From Candidatus Brocadiaceae bacterium (GTDB lineage Bacteria; Planctomycetota; Brocadiia; SM23-32), in NCBI GenBank assembly GCA_003551785.1, contig PUNP01000432.1, positions 1-10,135 on the forward strand: a DNA stretch of 10,135 nt. The letters are read 5' to 3'. The notes below the pieces were generated by a model that was not told the origin of the DNA, made no database searches, and worked only from the letters and a program-made list of their open reading frames with translations. The translations under genes and the position numbers were made by a program. The first letter of the stretch is position 1. The number at the start of each line of letters is the position of its first letter. Shown piece after piece: positions 1-7,608 of the stretch.

Positions 1-854
1 AACAGCAGCTCTCTTGCTCCTACGAATACAGAGGCTATGATAAATACTGATATTACAATTACCCAGCCGGCTTTTTTGTGTCTGCCGACAAGGGATATCA
101 GACCCAGAACAACCGCCAGTGATGCTACGCCGGCACGACTTCGAGTCATTAGAATTCCAACCAAAACAACAGCGATGCTTCCATATATAGCCAGCTTTAT
201 AAAGAAGCTTCTGAAAAACTTAATCGAGGCTATCATAAGTGCTGCCGCGCAGGCAAGTGTGCCGGCAGCTGCATTTGGATTCATAAACGCTCCACTTGCC
301 CGTCCTTCAGGGTCTATGATATGGCGTTCAAGCAAAGCTGCCGGAGCTAAAAACCACTCAAGTGTGTATGGCCAGACAGCATGGGCGACAACAAGCAACG
401 CTCCAACTACAGCAGCCACTCCAAATGCGATGAACTGATTTTTCAGGTCCCGCTCATTATCGATACAATGCAGCACGGCATAGAACAACGCCCAGTACGA
501 TAGGAGTTTCAGCATGTCTCGTAGATAAAAAATCCGCTCAGCGCTGGCCGCCTGACGCGCACCTGCATAAGTAGCAACAAATGCAATTATTAAAAAACTG
601 CTTATTGTCCAGAAAGCGTAACCAAACCGGATGGGAACGCCTTCAAAAATATTACGCCGGATAAGAACCACTAAAAACAGAAACACAAAAAATATATCGT
701 CAGCACCGGCGCCCAAAGGAAAAATCTGGTTATGAAAAAACCAACCATGCGGGTATGTGAAGAGAATCGGCCAGATTAAAAATGAACCCCATTTGGGCTT
801 GATAAAAATTATCAGAGAAAATAATGCAATGGCTGATATCATTAACAATCGCAT
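1..854 (-). CDS. O-antigen ligase/polymerase-type membrane protein (Wzy_C family), 3' part outside window
   Basis: Translating the minus strand from the ATG at 854-852 gives 284 uninterrupted residues that run off the left edge. The protein starts MRLLMISAIALFSLIIFIKP and is built almost entirely of hydrophobic segments (about residues 3-18, 52-65, 84-96, 144-158, 198-210, 226-236, 244-256, 264-278) joined by short charged loops. The segment GAFMNPNAAAG (about 188-198), preceded by PEGR, and the later TRSRAG (about 236-241) match the conserved core of the Wzy_C/WaaL family, which joins or polymerises lipid-linked glycans on the periplasmic face of the inner membrane. A GAAAGG ribosome-binding site (863-868) lies 8 nt before the ATG. 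The gene starts 39 nt after the stop of the secreted 454-aa gene, so the two are probably co-transcribed. Whether it acts as a ligase, a polymerase or a protein glycosyltransferase cannot be settled from this part; the later periplasmic loop and C-terminus are missing. Confidence 0.85.
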   Translation of the reverse strand, partial: MRLLMISAIALFSLIIFIKPKWGSFLIWPILFTYPHGWFFHNQIFPLGAGADDIFFVFLFLVVLIRRNIFEGVPIRFGYAFWTISSFLIIAFVATYAGARQAASAERIFYLRDMLKLLSYWALFYAVLHCIDNERDLKNQFIAFGVAAVVGALLVVAHAVWPYTLEWFLAPAALLERHIIDPEGRASGAFMNPNAAAGTLACAAALMIASIKFFRSFFIKLAIYGSIAVVLVGILMTRSRAGVASLAVVLGLISLVGRHKKAGWVIVISVFIIASVFVGARELL

Positions 855-893
855 GGAATGAGCCTTTCAAAAAATTTAGGTGATATTCGGCAA

Positions 894-2258
894 CTATTCA
901 TTATAATCAAGTTTTTTGCTGTAATCTGACAATTGCTCTGCAAGTTCGAGGGCGTGACCTTCTTTATTCCTGCTGTGGAAATATAAAAATAGTCCGTCTT
1001 TACCGAGCCATAGATGGGCCTGGTCAAAAATTTCATCTATAAGGAAATACGGTAAATCATCCCGGTTAGGGTTCTTCTTGTCTGTATTTATGTATGCCCC
1101 AAATATTTCGTAAGGGTATCTCACATTTTCAATCCAGCTGATGTTATCATAGTATGTATGCTGGCAAATCCTGTATCTGGCCAGCTTTGCCATAATATTG
1201 TAAGGATGATCTACGAGGTTGCTGCCGGCAGGGGTTATAAAGTCAATCTGTCCGATTTCGTCAAGAACATCCTGAATAACCTGCTCAAGATTTTCCAGGT
1301 CGCGATCATCATAATTCCGCTTTCTTGTAATTTGCTTCAATGGAGAATCACCATAGGCTTCGGTGTCAAGAGCGGTATATCTTACACCGAAGTGTTTTGC
1401 CTCTGCACGCAAACGCTCAATTTCCTGAATATAATAATCGGCATCATATAAATCATCGGTGCTGCTGTTGTCTATTCGCCATGAAGGCCAGAAATTACGG
1501 GCAAGTATAACATCGACATTGTATTTTCTACACTTTTCTATAGATTTGGGTAACTTATGTTCATAGCGAGAATAGCGTTCAATATCACAGTCATACCGGT
1601 GGAGGCGTTTTAGCATCACATGGGTCACAAGGCCGGAAGAAAGGGCCGTATCAAGAGATTCAAGGGAATCTCGATAAATAGTATGATACCACAAAATCAT
1701 TGGTCTGTCGTGAACTTTAATGGTAAAGGATGCATCATCGGCAAGTGATAGAGGCATTTTTTGGCGTTTGTCGGGCTGGAAGGAGAAGCCGGAGCCGGCA
1801 ATGACATCTGATAAATCTGCTTGCAGCTCTATCTTTGCCTTTATACCGGCTAATAAAAGCGAATAATCGTTAATTTCGTGATATTTGGCGGTAAACCCGC
1901 TTTCAAACTCTACTGTTAATTCCGAATCGGCCTTGATGTTGCACTTAAAGCCAGGGCCAATGGATATGCGGGCGTTTTCTGATGCAAACTTCACATAATC
2001 ATCTTTGCGGGAAACTTCCTCGAATGACAGGGCATCTTCAAAAGTTACTGTTGCTACTAACCGCTGATCTATTTCATCGTCGCCCTGAAAAATTCTCAAT
2101 TTCCCAGCCGCATATTCGTATCTGCCGCCGTCAAAAGCTACAAGGAATGCCCCGTTATGTGTGAAAATCCCTCTGAATCCTGAATCAGCTACCGCTGTGC
2201 AGCAGACCAGAAAATAGAACAAAAGTGCATATACACACCATTTATAATGCCGTCCCAT
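894..2258 (-). CDS. secreted protein with predicted (beta/alpha)8-barrel domain, glycosidase-like, function unknown
   Basis: I do not recognise a named family. The ATG at 2258 (454 aa) is preferred over a TTG two codons upstream because the GGAG at 2267-2270 sits 8 nt from the ATG and only 2 nt from the TTG. The N-terminus is a Sec signal peptide: basic MGRHYK, hydrophobic core, probable cleavage after AVA (about residue 24). Residues 25-180 look beta-rich and may be a sandwich domain. From about 186 on, eight strand-like segments appear in order: MILWYHT, VTHVMLK, VDVILARNFW, VRYTALDTEAYG, IDFITPAGS, YRICQHTYY, YEIFGAYINT and GLFLYFHSRN, as in a TIM barrel. The D-x-E in LDTEAYG (about D298 and E300) at the end of strand 4 is a plausible catalytic site, as in many glycoside hydrolases, but a second acid is not obvious. 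Its place just before a Wzy_C-type gene suggests a role in trimming or cutting a secreted polysaccharide. Existence of the gene is near certain; the enzymatic role is inference. Confidence 0.8.
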   Translation of the reverse strand: MGRHYKWCVYALLFYFLVCCTAVADSGFRGIFTHNGAFLVAFDGGRYEYAAGKLRIFQGDDEIDQRLVATVTFEDALSFEEVSRKDDYVKFASENARISIGPGFKCNIKADSELTVEFESGFTAKYHEINDYSLLLAGIKAKIELQADLSDVIAGSGFSFQPDKRQKMPLSLADDASFTIKVHDRPMILWYHTIYRDSLESLDTALSSGLVTHVMLKRLHRYDCDIERYSRYEHKLPKSIEKCRKYNVDVILARNFWPSWRIDNSSTDDLYDADYYIQEIERLRAEAKHFGVRYTALDTEAYGDSPLKQITRKRNYDDRDLENLEQVIQDVLDEIGQIDFITPAGSNLVDHPYNIMAKLARYRICQHTYYDNISWIENVRYPYEIFGAYINTDKKNPNRDDLPYFLIDEIFDQAHLWLGKDGLFLYFHSRNKEGHALELAEQLSDYSKKLDYNE

Positions 2259-2283
2259 AGTCAAAGCTCCAAGTTAAACCAGA

Positions 2284-2289
2284 ATTATA
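2284..2289 (-). promoter_or_regulatory. candidate -10 element (TATAAT) before the 454-aa secreted gene
   Basis: The gap 2259-2447 is the only sizeable non-coding stretch in the window. On the minus strand it is AT-rich near the downstream gene and contains a perfect TATAAT about 25 nt before the ATG at 2258. This would give a leader of roughly 19 nt that still includes the ribosome-binding site. No good -35 box lies at 16-18 nt; the nearest TTGAAC-like hexamer is too far upstream. The rest of the gap shows nothing I can name. An AT-rich chance match is possible. Confidence 0.3.
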
Positions 2290-2447
2290 AATAATTTACA
2301 TATTTACCGAAACAATGTTCAATCACACTATATCGGCTAAATTAACAAGTCATCTTAAGACATACCCATATAGTACCAGATTGGGACAAAAGCTGAAAAT
2401 ACCGGAGAAAATCCCAAATCGATCAACCCAAACGAATCCCCTAATAT

Positions 2448-4997
2448 TTACGGTTTGTCATCGGCAGCCACTATTAAATATTCATCTGCTCTGGGCGTGC
2501 CACCGGGTTGGAAGGCTCCGGTATCGTGATTGTGCTCGTGCTTAGTTATCTGAACGCAATCTACCCAAAGCCAGTAATCCGCATAATCTTGCGGCTTGAC
2601 ATTCTGCTGGGCAAAACTGACTCTAATCACTAAATCGTCGCTATGGCCGGGTTCTACGATTTCTCCGGTACTTACAAGACGATGCCAGCCTTCGTGTGCC
2701 TCTGCAACGACCGTCGCACCCAAATGATGATAAATGACTTCATCTTCTTTAGCACTGCTTCCAAGCCGCAACCGCACTATAGGCCTTCTTGCCCGCTCAT
2801 TACCGTCACCTCCGGCAAGTGCCCGAAAAGCACCACCGAGCTTAACATAGCATGACAAGGTAAACTTATCGCCCGGCTCAAGCCCTCCCGTCGCACCATT
2901 CAATCTTATGTCGCCTATACTACTTCCGCCGACAGAATGGCGTGCTTTAATGCTCCCTCCGCCATAAAGACTGACAGTATTATCCCAGCCGGTATCAGGG
3001 TTGCTCTCGTCAAAACCATAAGCAAAACTCCAATTGCCAATACCGCTTTCAAAACAGGTGTCGTCAAGATTCGTAATATGATTTTCAACTCCGGCATCTA
3101 CACGAATCATCTCGACATTTTTAACCTTATGCCCTTCAAAATATGCCGCACAATGAGTGTAGTTTTCCGGGTCAAAAAAGTGTCGATAGCTAACCCATAT
3201 TCTGCCGTCACTTGTAACGCCGACAATATCGTCAAGCGGCTCCGGCCTTACTCTAATCCAGTGTTCTGTATCGACGGAAACATAACAGCCTGCGTGAATC
3301 TTATGCTTGTAGTCCCTTCTTGCTGCCGCATAATAGGCATTTTGAAGGCTTTGAATTTTCCAGATGTAGTTCTCCGGTGCTTCCTGCGTCAGCACGGGTG
3401 CTAACAGCCCGTGACGCTCGGCATTCTCGGAGGTATTATAGTGTAGCGGATGCGTCAACATTCTAAATGTATCGTCTGGGTAATGCCTTGTAAACAACGG
3501 AGCGTTCGGCCTGCCGTCATTACCCCAAACCAATGTTTCCTCGTGATTTATTGCCGCCGTAGGCTGGTGATAATGAGTCATGGGCTCGCCTGACCAGCTC
3601 TGGGGGTTCATCCTGTCTGCCGGGTTATTGCATACGACTTTATGAAATCCACGATAATCGCCGTCACCATAGGCCACATAGACAACATCTGGATTATCCG
3701 CCGCAAAGGAAACAGTATGACAGTGGCGGTCGTCTCCAACCTCCGGTTCGGGCAGTGTCACGCCCTCGTAAATCTCAATCCAGTTTTTGCCGTAATCATT
3801 ACTGTAATAAACCCGCTCGCCTCTGCCTTTAAGGAACTTTCTCGAATACTCCCCGACAACTATATGCGAACCTACCTGTGCACTGGGTGACCAGCCGTAT
3901 CTTAATAAATAGCCGGTTTGCAGTGTATGAACTAATTCCCATTCCCCCGTGCCCACATCTTTTCTGAAAAACTTACTGTAACGCTCGGCGTCAGTTCCGC
4001 CGTGATAAACGGCATTTACAATCCAACTGCCGTCAGCTAACTTCTGCCCGCTGCGAAGCAACTCGCCGTCAACATAATCAGGGTGTGTTGTAAAGTCCCA
4101 TTCCACTTCAAAGTTGACACCATCGGTTGTTTTTCTTAATTCAGTAGTTCCCCACGGGCTGCCGCCGTAAACAGTATCACCATCTACAAACCACGGCTCA
4201 AAACTGTAAGGCATATTGTCTGCATCGTGATTTAATTCCGGCCTGCCTGCAACAGGGCGTATTTCCTTTACCGGCTCATTAATGCCGTATTCAGTAACAT
4301 CCGTATTTGACTTATTACATCGAATACTCTTTCGGTGGAAAGTATATTCGGGAGTTATCGACTCCGGCCCATCAAGGTCAAAGACATCCTGCACCTGCTC
4401 TTGTGTCAAATCCTCATTAAAAACTTCAACAGGAGCAAACAGACCCGTGCCGAATTTATCGTCACTGTTTTTGGCTAACTGAATAAAACAGACATCCTCG
4501 ACATCCGTCGAAGTAATAGTAGCAACCTTAGTTCCTTCCTCGACGGTCTCGATATACAGTTTTATTTCGCCGCCGCCTCGCACAACAGCGACTTTAGTAA
4601 CATCTACCTCCGCAAAGCCATCGTCAAAACTTATATCATCTGTTTCTGTGCCGTCAGTGATAACAAACTTACTTTCAGTTTGCTCAATGGACGGTTCACG
4701 CTGGACGGTTCGTGTGTAGTAAACATCCAAATAACTGCCGTCCTGCCCCCTGATAAAGAGTATAGGCAGTTTGTCTTGTATCTGGCGGTAACTTATATCC
4801 GCCAGCCAGAAAAAACTAATTGTCCAATCGCCTTCTATCTGCATATCTTTTTTCTCCAGCCAGCTATCGGCAAACTCCGCTAAATCCTCTACATGCTTGG
4901 TTACCAGCCACTTTTGAGCAAAATCTGCAAAGTCAGTAAAGTTCACCAGGCCGAACGCTGATCCGCCGAGCATCCGTAAAAAGTTTCTTCGTAACAT
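2448..4997 (-). CDS. exported multidomain protein: Tat-like signal, dockerin-like helices, LamG-like, BNR/Asp-box propeller, CBM-like (copy 1)
   Basis: A complete 849-aa protein. Residues 1-17 hold a twin-arginine motif (RRNFLR) and a short apolar stretch. Residues 18-49 carry two dockerin-like helices (VNFTDFADFAQKWL, EDLAEFADSWL) without the usual Asp-rich calcium loops. Residues 56-210 resemble a LamG/concanavalin-A-like domain, ending in FNEDLTQEQVQDVFDLDG, the equivalent of the common 'YNRALSxxEI' end of such domains. Residues 250-640 form a sialidase-like propeller: Asp-box SNDYGKNW at 399-406, weaker boxes at 290-296 (TTDGVNF) and 574-580 (SVDTEHW), and the motif HCH...YVAYGDG at 425-446. 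Residues 643-820 look like a CBM4/9-type jelly roll. The tail has PGGTPRADEYL. It is the most divergent of the three copies, and its tail ends AADDKP rather than LVEP. The start is fixed by GGAGG 5 nt upstream. It is probably a secreted glycan-binding or glycan-processing protein; sialidase activity is not supported because the catalytic set was not recognised. Confidence 0.85.
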   Translation of the reverse strand: MLRRNFLRMLGGSAFGLVNFTDFADFAQKWLVTKHVEDLAEFADSWLEKKDMQIEGDWTISFFWLADISYRQIQDKLPILFIRGQDGSYLDVYYTRTVQREPSIEQTESKFVITDGTETDDISFDDGFAEVDVTKVAVVRGGGEIKLYIETVEEGTKVATITSTDVEDVCFIQLAKNSDDKFGTGLFAPVEVFNEDLTQEQVQDVFDLDGPESITPEYTFHRKSIRCNKSNTDVTEYGINEPVKEIRPVAGRPELNHDADNMPYSFEPWFVDGDTVYGGSPWGTTELRKTTDGVNFEVEWDFTTHPDYVDGELLRSGQKLADGSWIVNAVYHGGTDAERYSKFFRKDVGTGEWELVHTLQTGYLLRYGWSPSAQVGSHIVVGEYSRKFLKGRGERVYYSNDYGKNWIEIYEGVTLPEPEVGDDRHCHTVSFAADNPDVVYVAYGDGDYRGFHKVVCNNPADRMNPQSWSGEPMTHYHQPTAAINHEETLVWGNDGRPNAPLFTRHYPDDTFRMLTHPLHYNTSENAERHGLLAPVLTQEAPENYIWKIQSLQNAYYAAARRDYKHKIHAGCYVSVDTEHWIRVRPEPLDDIVGVTSDGRIWVSYRHFFDPENYTHCAAYFEGHKVKNVEMIRVDAGVENHITNLDDTCFESGIGNWSFAYGFDESNPDTGWDNTVSLYGGGSIKARHSVGGSSIGDIRLNGATGGLEPGDKFTLSCYVKLGGAFRALAGGDGNERARRPIVRLRLGSSAKEDEVIYHHLGATVVAEAHEGWHRLVSTGEIVEPGHSDDLVIRVSFAQQNVKPQDYADYWLWVDCVQITKHEHNHDTGAFQPGGTPRADEYLIVAADDKP

Positions 4998-5091
4998 ATG
5001 TTCCTCCGGTTAAATATTTATGCACTATGGCTCAACTAAGTTCGATAGTTTGGCGACAGAAGCTATTAAATGCTCATCCGCTCTGGGTGTG
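4921..5091. repeat. direct repeat A1: gene junction shared with 7438-7608
   Basis: This 171-nt stretch spans the first codons of the 849-aa gene, the 27-nt spacer and the last codons of the 829-aa gene. It aligns without gaps to 7438-7608 (offset 2517) with 13 differences counted by eye, about 92% identity. Twelve of the 13 are transitions. The similarity drops on the C-terminal coding side soon after the codons for the TPRADE tail. Confidence 0.85.
5003..5007 (-). promoter_or_regulatory. strong ribosome-binding site of the 849-aa gene
   Basis: GGAGG in the context CCGGAGGAACAT lies 5 nt before the ATG at 4997. The same element, at the same distance, precedes the 829-aa gene, which supports both start choices. 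Confidence 0.8.
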
Positions 5092-7514
5092 CCGCCGGGT
5101 TGGAATTGCCCTGAATAGTGTATATCGTCAAACTTTACAACCTGCACAGCATCAATCCACGCTTCGTAAGTTTCCGGGTCGTTTGGTGCATCAGTAAAGC
5201 CTGTCCAGAATACCCTGAACCGTAGGTCAACTGTTCCGGTAGCCTTGCCCCACGCTTTTACATACAGCCAGTTGCCGTGCACTAATGCCTGTGCACTGCT
5301 GTTCGTCCCCCAAGAAAGATTAGCACCAGAATATGTCCATAACTGCAATCGTGGAGCTCGTCCCAGGTCGCTTAATCTATGTCCCCAGCTATCAGTAGGA
5401 ATATACACCCACATAGAAAGAACAATATAATCCCCGGCAGCCAACGATATTTCTTTACTTCTTGCGGTTGCGTATGTCGTTGTATTATCTTTGGCAAGGA
5501 ACAGCGAACCGTCACCAAGTAATTTTCTGCTTGTATCGTGGCCTGAATTCTCGCCGTCCATACCATTTGTAAAATACCAGTCTCCGATACTTCCATCGAA
5601 GTAACTGTCAGCGGCACTGTCCAGTAAATTCGTAATTCCTCGCTCTGCTTTGGCAAACTGGATGGATTTTCTGTTCAGCGGCTCAAAATACGCCGGTCTT
5701 GTCGCACAATCCGCTGGCCTGCGAATTTCAGCCCATATCCTGCCGTTATCAGTCTGACCGCCTATATGCCAAACGCCGGAACAGCCCGGTATATGATAGG
5801 CACGACGCCAGTTTATACAGTCAGTCGATACATATAATCCATTGTGCGGACGGTTTCTTGCTGCATCTGCCGCTACTGCCGCATAAAACAATCCGTCAAT
5901 CTTTTTTATACTCCAGACATCGCAACCGGCAGACTGCGTGTAATAAGGGCTGTCCTCGTCATCCTGCACCTCTGGAATATCGAACACCGGACGCATAGAA
6001 TCGTCACTTGGGTCGTGTTCGATAATCAACGGGTCATAGCCCATCCCGTCGTGACCCCAGTAGATTTTCCCGTTATGCGTAATAACAGCGGTAGGCTGAA
6101 TATGATAGTTTGTCGGCTCTGCTGACCAGCTATCTGCGTTTGTCTTGTCGGCCGTATTAGTGCAGGTCAGTTTCATAATATCCCGCCAGCCGCCGTCACC
6201 ATAGGCGACATAAATTACATCGGTATGGTCAGGATGAAATGTCAAAAGATGAATATGAATATTCGCACCCTCGGCAGGAACACCGGGACGCTCATATATC
6301 TCATTCCAGCTTTGTCCATAATCATTGCTGTAATGAACCCTAAGTCCCTCGCCCGGCTCTTCTTTTGGATTAGCGTATTCGCCTATCGCTATTTCATTGC
6401 CTCTTGCCCCTGTAAAGCCAAACTGACTGACATAGCCTCCGGGGAAATGATACCGCAATGACCATTGACCTGTTTCAGGGTCTTTCCTCCAAATTTTACC
6501 GTCAGCAGAACCGGCAATGTCTTTTGTACATATTACAAAACTGCCGTCATCAAGTGCAATCCCCCCTGTAATCAGCTCAACATGCGGCCCGTAATCAGCA
6601 AGAGAGCTTAATGTAATCTCCTCTGTGAAATTAACCCCGTCCTCTGTCCAATAGAGACTATTGCCGTCACTGCAATATGCCCTGTTACCGTGAACAAACC
6701 TTAAGTTCTCTGCATCCACTTCACCGTCGTGGTACTGCATATCCGGCCTTTGCAAGGCATATACATCTTGCAGCAGAGGTTTGCCGGACTCTATCTGTTG
6801 TAAATCAGAGTCAAATCTTATGCTGTCCCTTGCAAACGACATCTCTTCAGGACTTTTGCTAATATCAGCGTCAGGAGCGTCACTGTCTAAGTCAAACACT
6901 TTCTGGACATCGGACTCGGACAAATCGGTGTCCCACAACTTCAACTGCCCGTATGAGCCAAGTCCCTTGACTTCACTGTCGGCGTTGGCTGAAAACTGAA
7001 TAAAACCAAACGCATCAGCTAAGTTTATATCGCTGTCGGACTCGTCGAGCGTCCCCTCGGCAGGTGTTTCAACATACAGCGTAATATCTTCACCCTCATC
7101 ACGGACAACAGCGAACTTGACAATATCGGCAAATCTCCAGCCGTCATCGGCAGTAACTTCAATATCGTTAGTGCCGTCAGAAAGTACGAACTTGCCGCCG
7201 TCCCTGTCGCCGCCTCCGTCATAGACCGCCTCATATCGCAACGCCAGATAATTACCGCCACTGTCTTTTATCAGTGCAATCGGCAGCTGCCCGTGTATCT
7301 CTCGCCACGAACTTTCAGGCTGCCAGAAAAAGCTTATTGTCCAGCTATCTTGAAGCGGCATATCTTTTTCCTGGAGCCAGCTATCGGCAAACTCAGCTAA
7401 ATCCTCCACATCTTTGGTCTCCAGCCATTGCTCGGCAAACTCTGCAAAGTCAGTAAAGTTTACCAAGCCGAACGCTGATCCGCCGAGTATCCGTAAAAAG
7501 TTTCTTCGTAACAT
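5025..7514 (-). CDS. exported multidomain protein: Tat-like signal, dockerin-like helices, LamG-like, BNR/Asp-box propeller, CBM-like (copy 2)
   Basis: A complete 829-aa protein and the middle member of the tandem array. Residues 1-17 carry RRNFLR and a short apolar stretch (Tat-like). Residues 18-49 hold two dockerin-like helices (VNFTDFAEFAEQWL, EDLAEFADSWL). Residues 56-210 are LamG-like, ending LWDTDLSESDVQKVFDLD. The propeller covers about 245-630: Asp-box SNDYGQSW at 396-403, weaker boxes TEDGVNF (290-296) and STDCINW (563-569), and the conserved HIH...FHP...YVAYGDG at 420-441. Residues 635-795 resemble a carbohydrate-binding jelly roll (GDWYF near 644-648, strands such as GDYIVLSMWVYIP). 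The tail reads FQPGGTPRADEHLIASVAKL and ends LVEP. The N-terminal 200 residues are close to copy 3, while propeller and CBM-like parts differ widely. The start is set by GGAGG 5 nt upstream; the stop is 27 nt before the next gene. It probably acts outside the cytoplasmic membrane on a glycan; the ligand is unknown. Confidence 0.85.
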   Translation of the reverse strand: MLRRNFLRILGGSAFGLVNFTDFAEFAEQWLETKDVEDLAEFADSWLQEKDMPLQDSWTISFFWQPESSWREIHGQLPIALIKDSGGNYLALRYEAVYDGGGDRDGGKFVLSDGTNDIEVTADDGWRFADIVKFAVVRDEGEDITLYVETPAEGTLDESDSDINLADAFGFIQFSANADSEVKGLGSYGQLKLWDTDLSESDVQKVFDLDSDAPDADISKSPEEMSFARDSIRFDSDLQQIESGKPLLQDVYALQRPDMQYHDGEVDAENLRFVHGNRAYCSDGNSLYWTEDGVNFTEEITLSSLADYGPHVELITGGIALDDGSFVICTKDIAGSADGKIWRKDPETGQWSLRYHFPGGYVSQFGFTGARGNEIAIGEYANPKEEPGEGLRVHYSNDYGQSWNEIYERPGVPAEGANIHIHLLTFHPDHTDVIYVAYGDGGWRDIMKLTCTNTADKTNADSWSAEPTNYHIQPTAVITHNGKIYWGHDGMGYDPLIIEHDPSDDSMRPVFDIPEVQDDEDSPYYTQSAGCDVWSIKKIDGLFYAAVAADAARNRPHNGLYVSTDCINWRRAYHIPGCSGVWHIGGQTDNGRIWAEIRRPADCATRPAYFEPLNRKSIQFAKAERGITNLLDSAADSYFDGSIGDWYFTNGMDGENSGHDTSRKLLGDGSLFLAKDNTTTYATARSKEISLAAGDYIVLSMWVYIPTDSWGHRLSDLGRAPRLQLWTYSGANLSWGTNSSAQALVHGNWLYVKAWGKATGTVDLRFRVFWTGFTDAPNDPETYEAWIDAVQVVKFDDIHYSGQFQPGGTPRADEHLIASVAKLSNLVEP
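7322..7359. repeat. direct repeat B1: 38-nt identical core shared with 9965-10002
   Basis: This block is identical over 38 nt to 9965-10002. It codes for the start of the LamG-like domain (around LQDSWTISFFW) in copies 2 and 3. It is the core of a longer similar region, about 7268-7482 against about 9907-10121, which carries scattered substitutions. Confidence 0.85.
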
Positions 7515-7608
7515 ATACTCCTCCGGTTAAATACTTATGCACTATGGCTCAACTAAGCTCGATAGCTTGGCGACAGAAGCTACTAAATGCTCGTCTGCTC
7601 TGGGCGTG
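7438..7608. repeat. direct repeat A2: gene junction shared with 4921-5091
   Basis: This is the second copy of the junction repeat: the start of the 829-aa gene, a 27-nt spacer and the end of the upstream paralogue. The spacer differs from its partner at three positions by eye, although it is non-coding. That points to a shared duplication origin or later homogenisation of the junctions. Confidence 0.85.
7520..7524 (-). promoter_or_regulatory. strong ribosome-binding site of the 829-aa gene
   Basis: GGAGG (within GGAGGAG) lies 5 nt before the ATG at 7514, inside the 27-nt spacer after the stop of the upstream paralogue. No room is left for a separate promoter in this spacer, so the genes are expected to be read from one transcript starting outside the window. 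Confidence 0.8.

Noticed and set aside
37..438. Plus-strand reading frame of 133 codons
   Set aside because: It lies antisense to the Wzy_C-type membrane protein, whose minus-strand frame shows clear family motifs; the plus-strand product is of low complexity with no recognisable domain.
2215..2258. Lipoprotein signal (LVCC) in the 454-aa secreted protein
   Set aside because: The residue before the second Cys is Cys rather than Gly, Ala or Ser, and a clean AVA cleavage site follows a few residues later.
2381..2419. Inverted repeat TTGGGA...TCCCAA as a terminator after the 849-aa gene
   Set aside because: The stem is only 6 bp with a loop of about 25 nt, and on the minus strand it is not followed by a T run.
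2315..2545. Plus-strand frame of 76 codons overlapping the 2259-2447 gap
   Set aside because: Most of it overlaps the end of the 849-aa gene in antisense, it has no ribosome-binding site that I can see, and its product shows no domain.
2448..7514. Calling the propeller proteins true sialidases
   Set aside because: Asp-boxes are also found in many non-sialidase propellers, and the arginine triad and Tyr/Glu pair of sialidases could not be identified.
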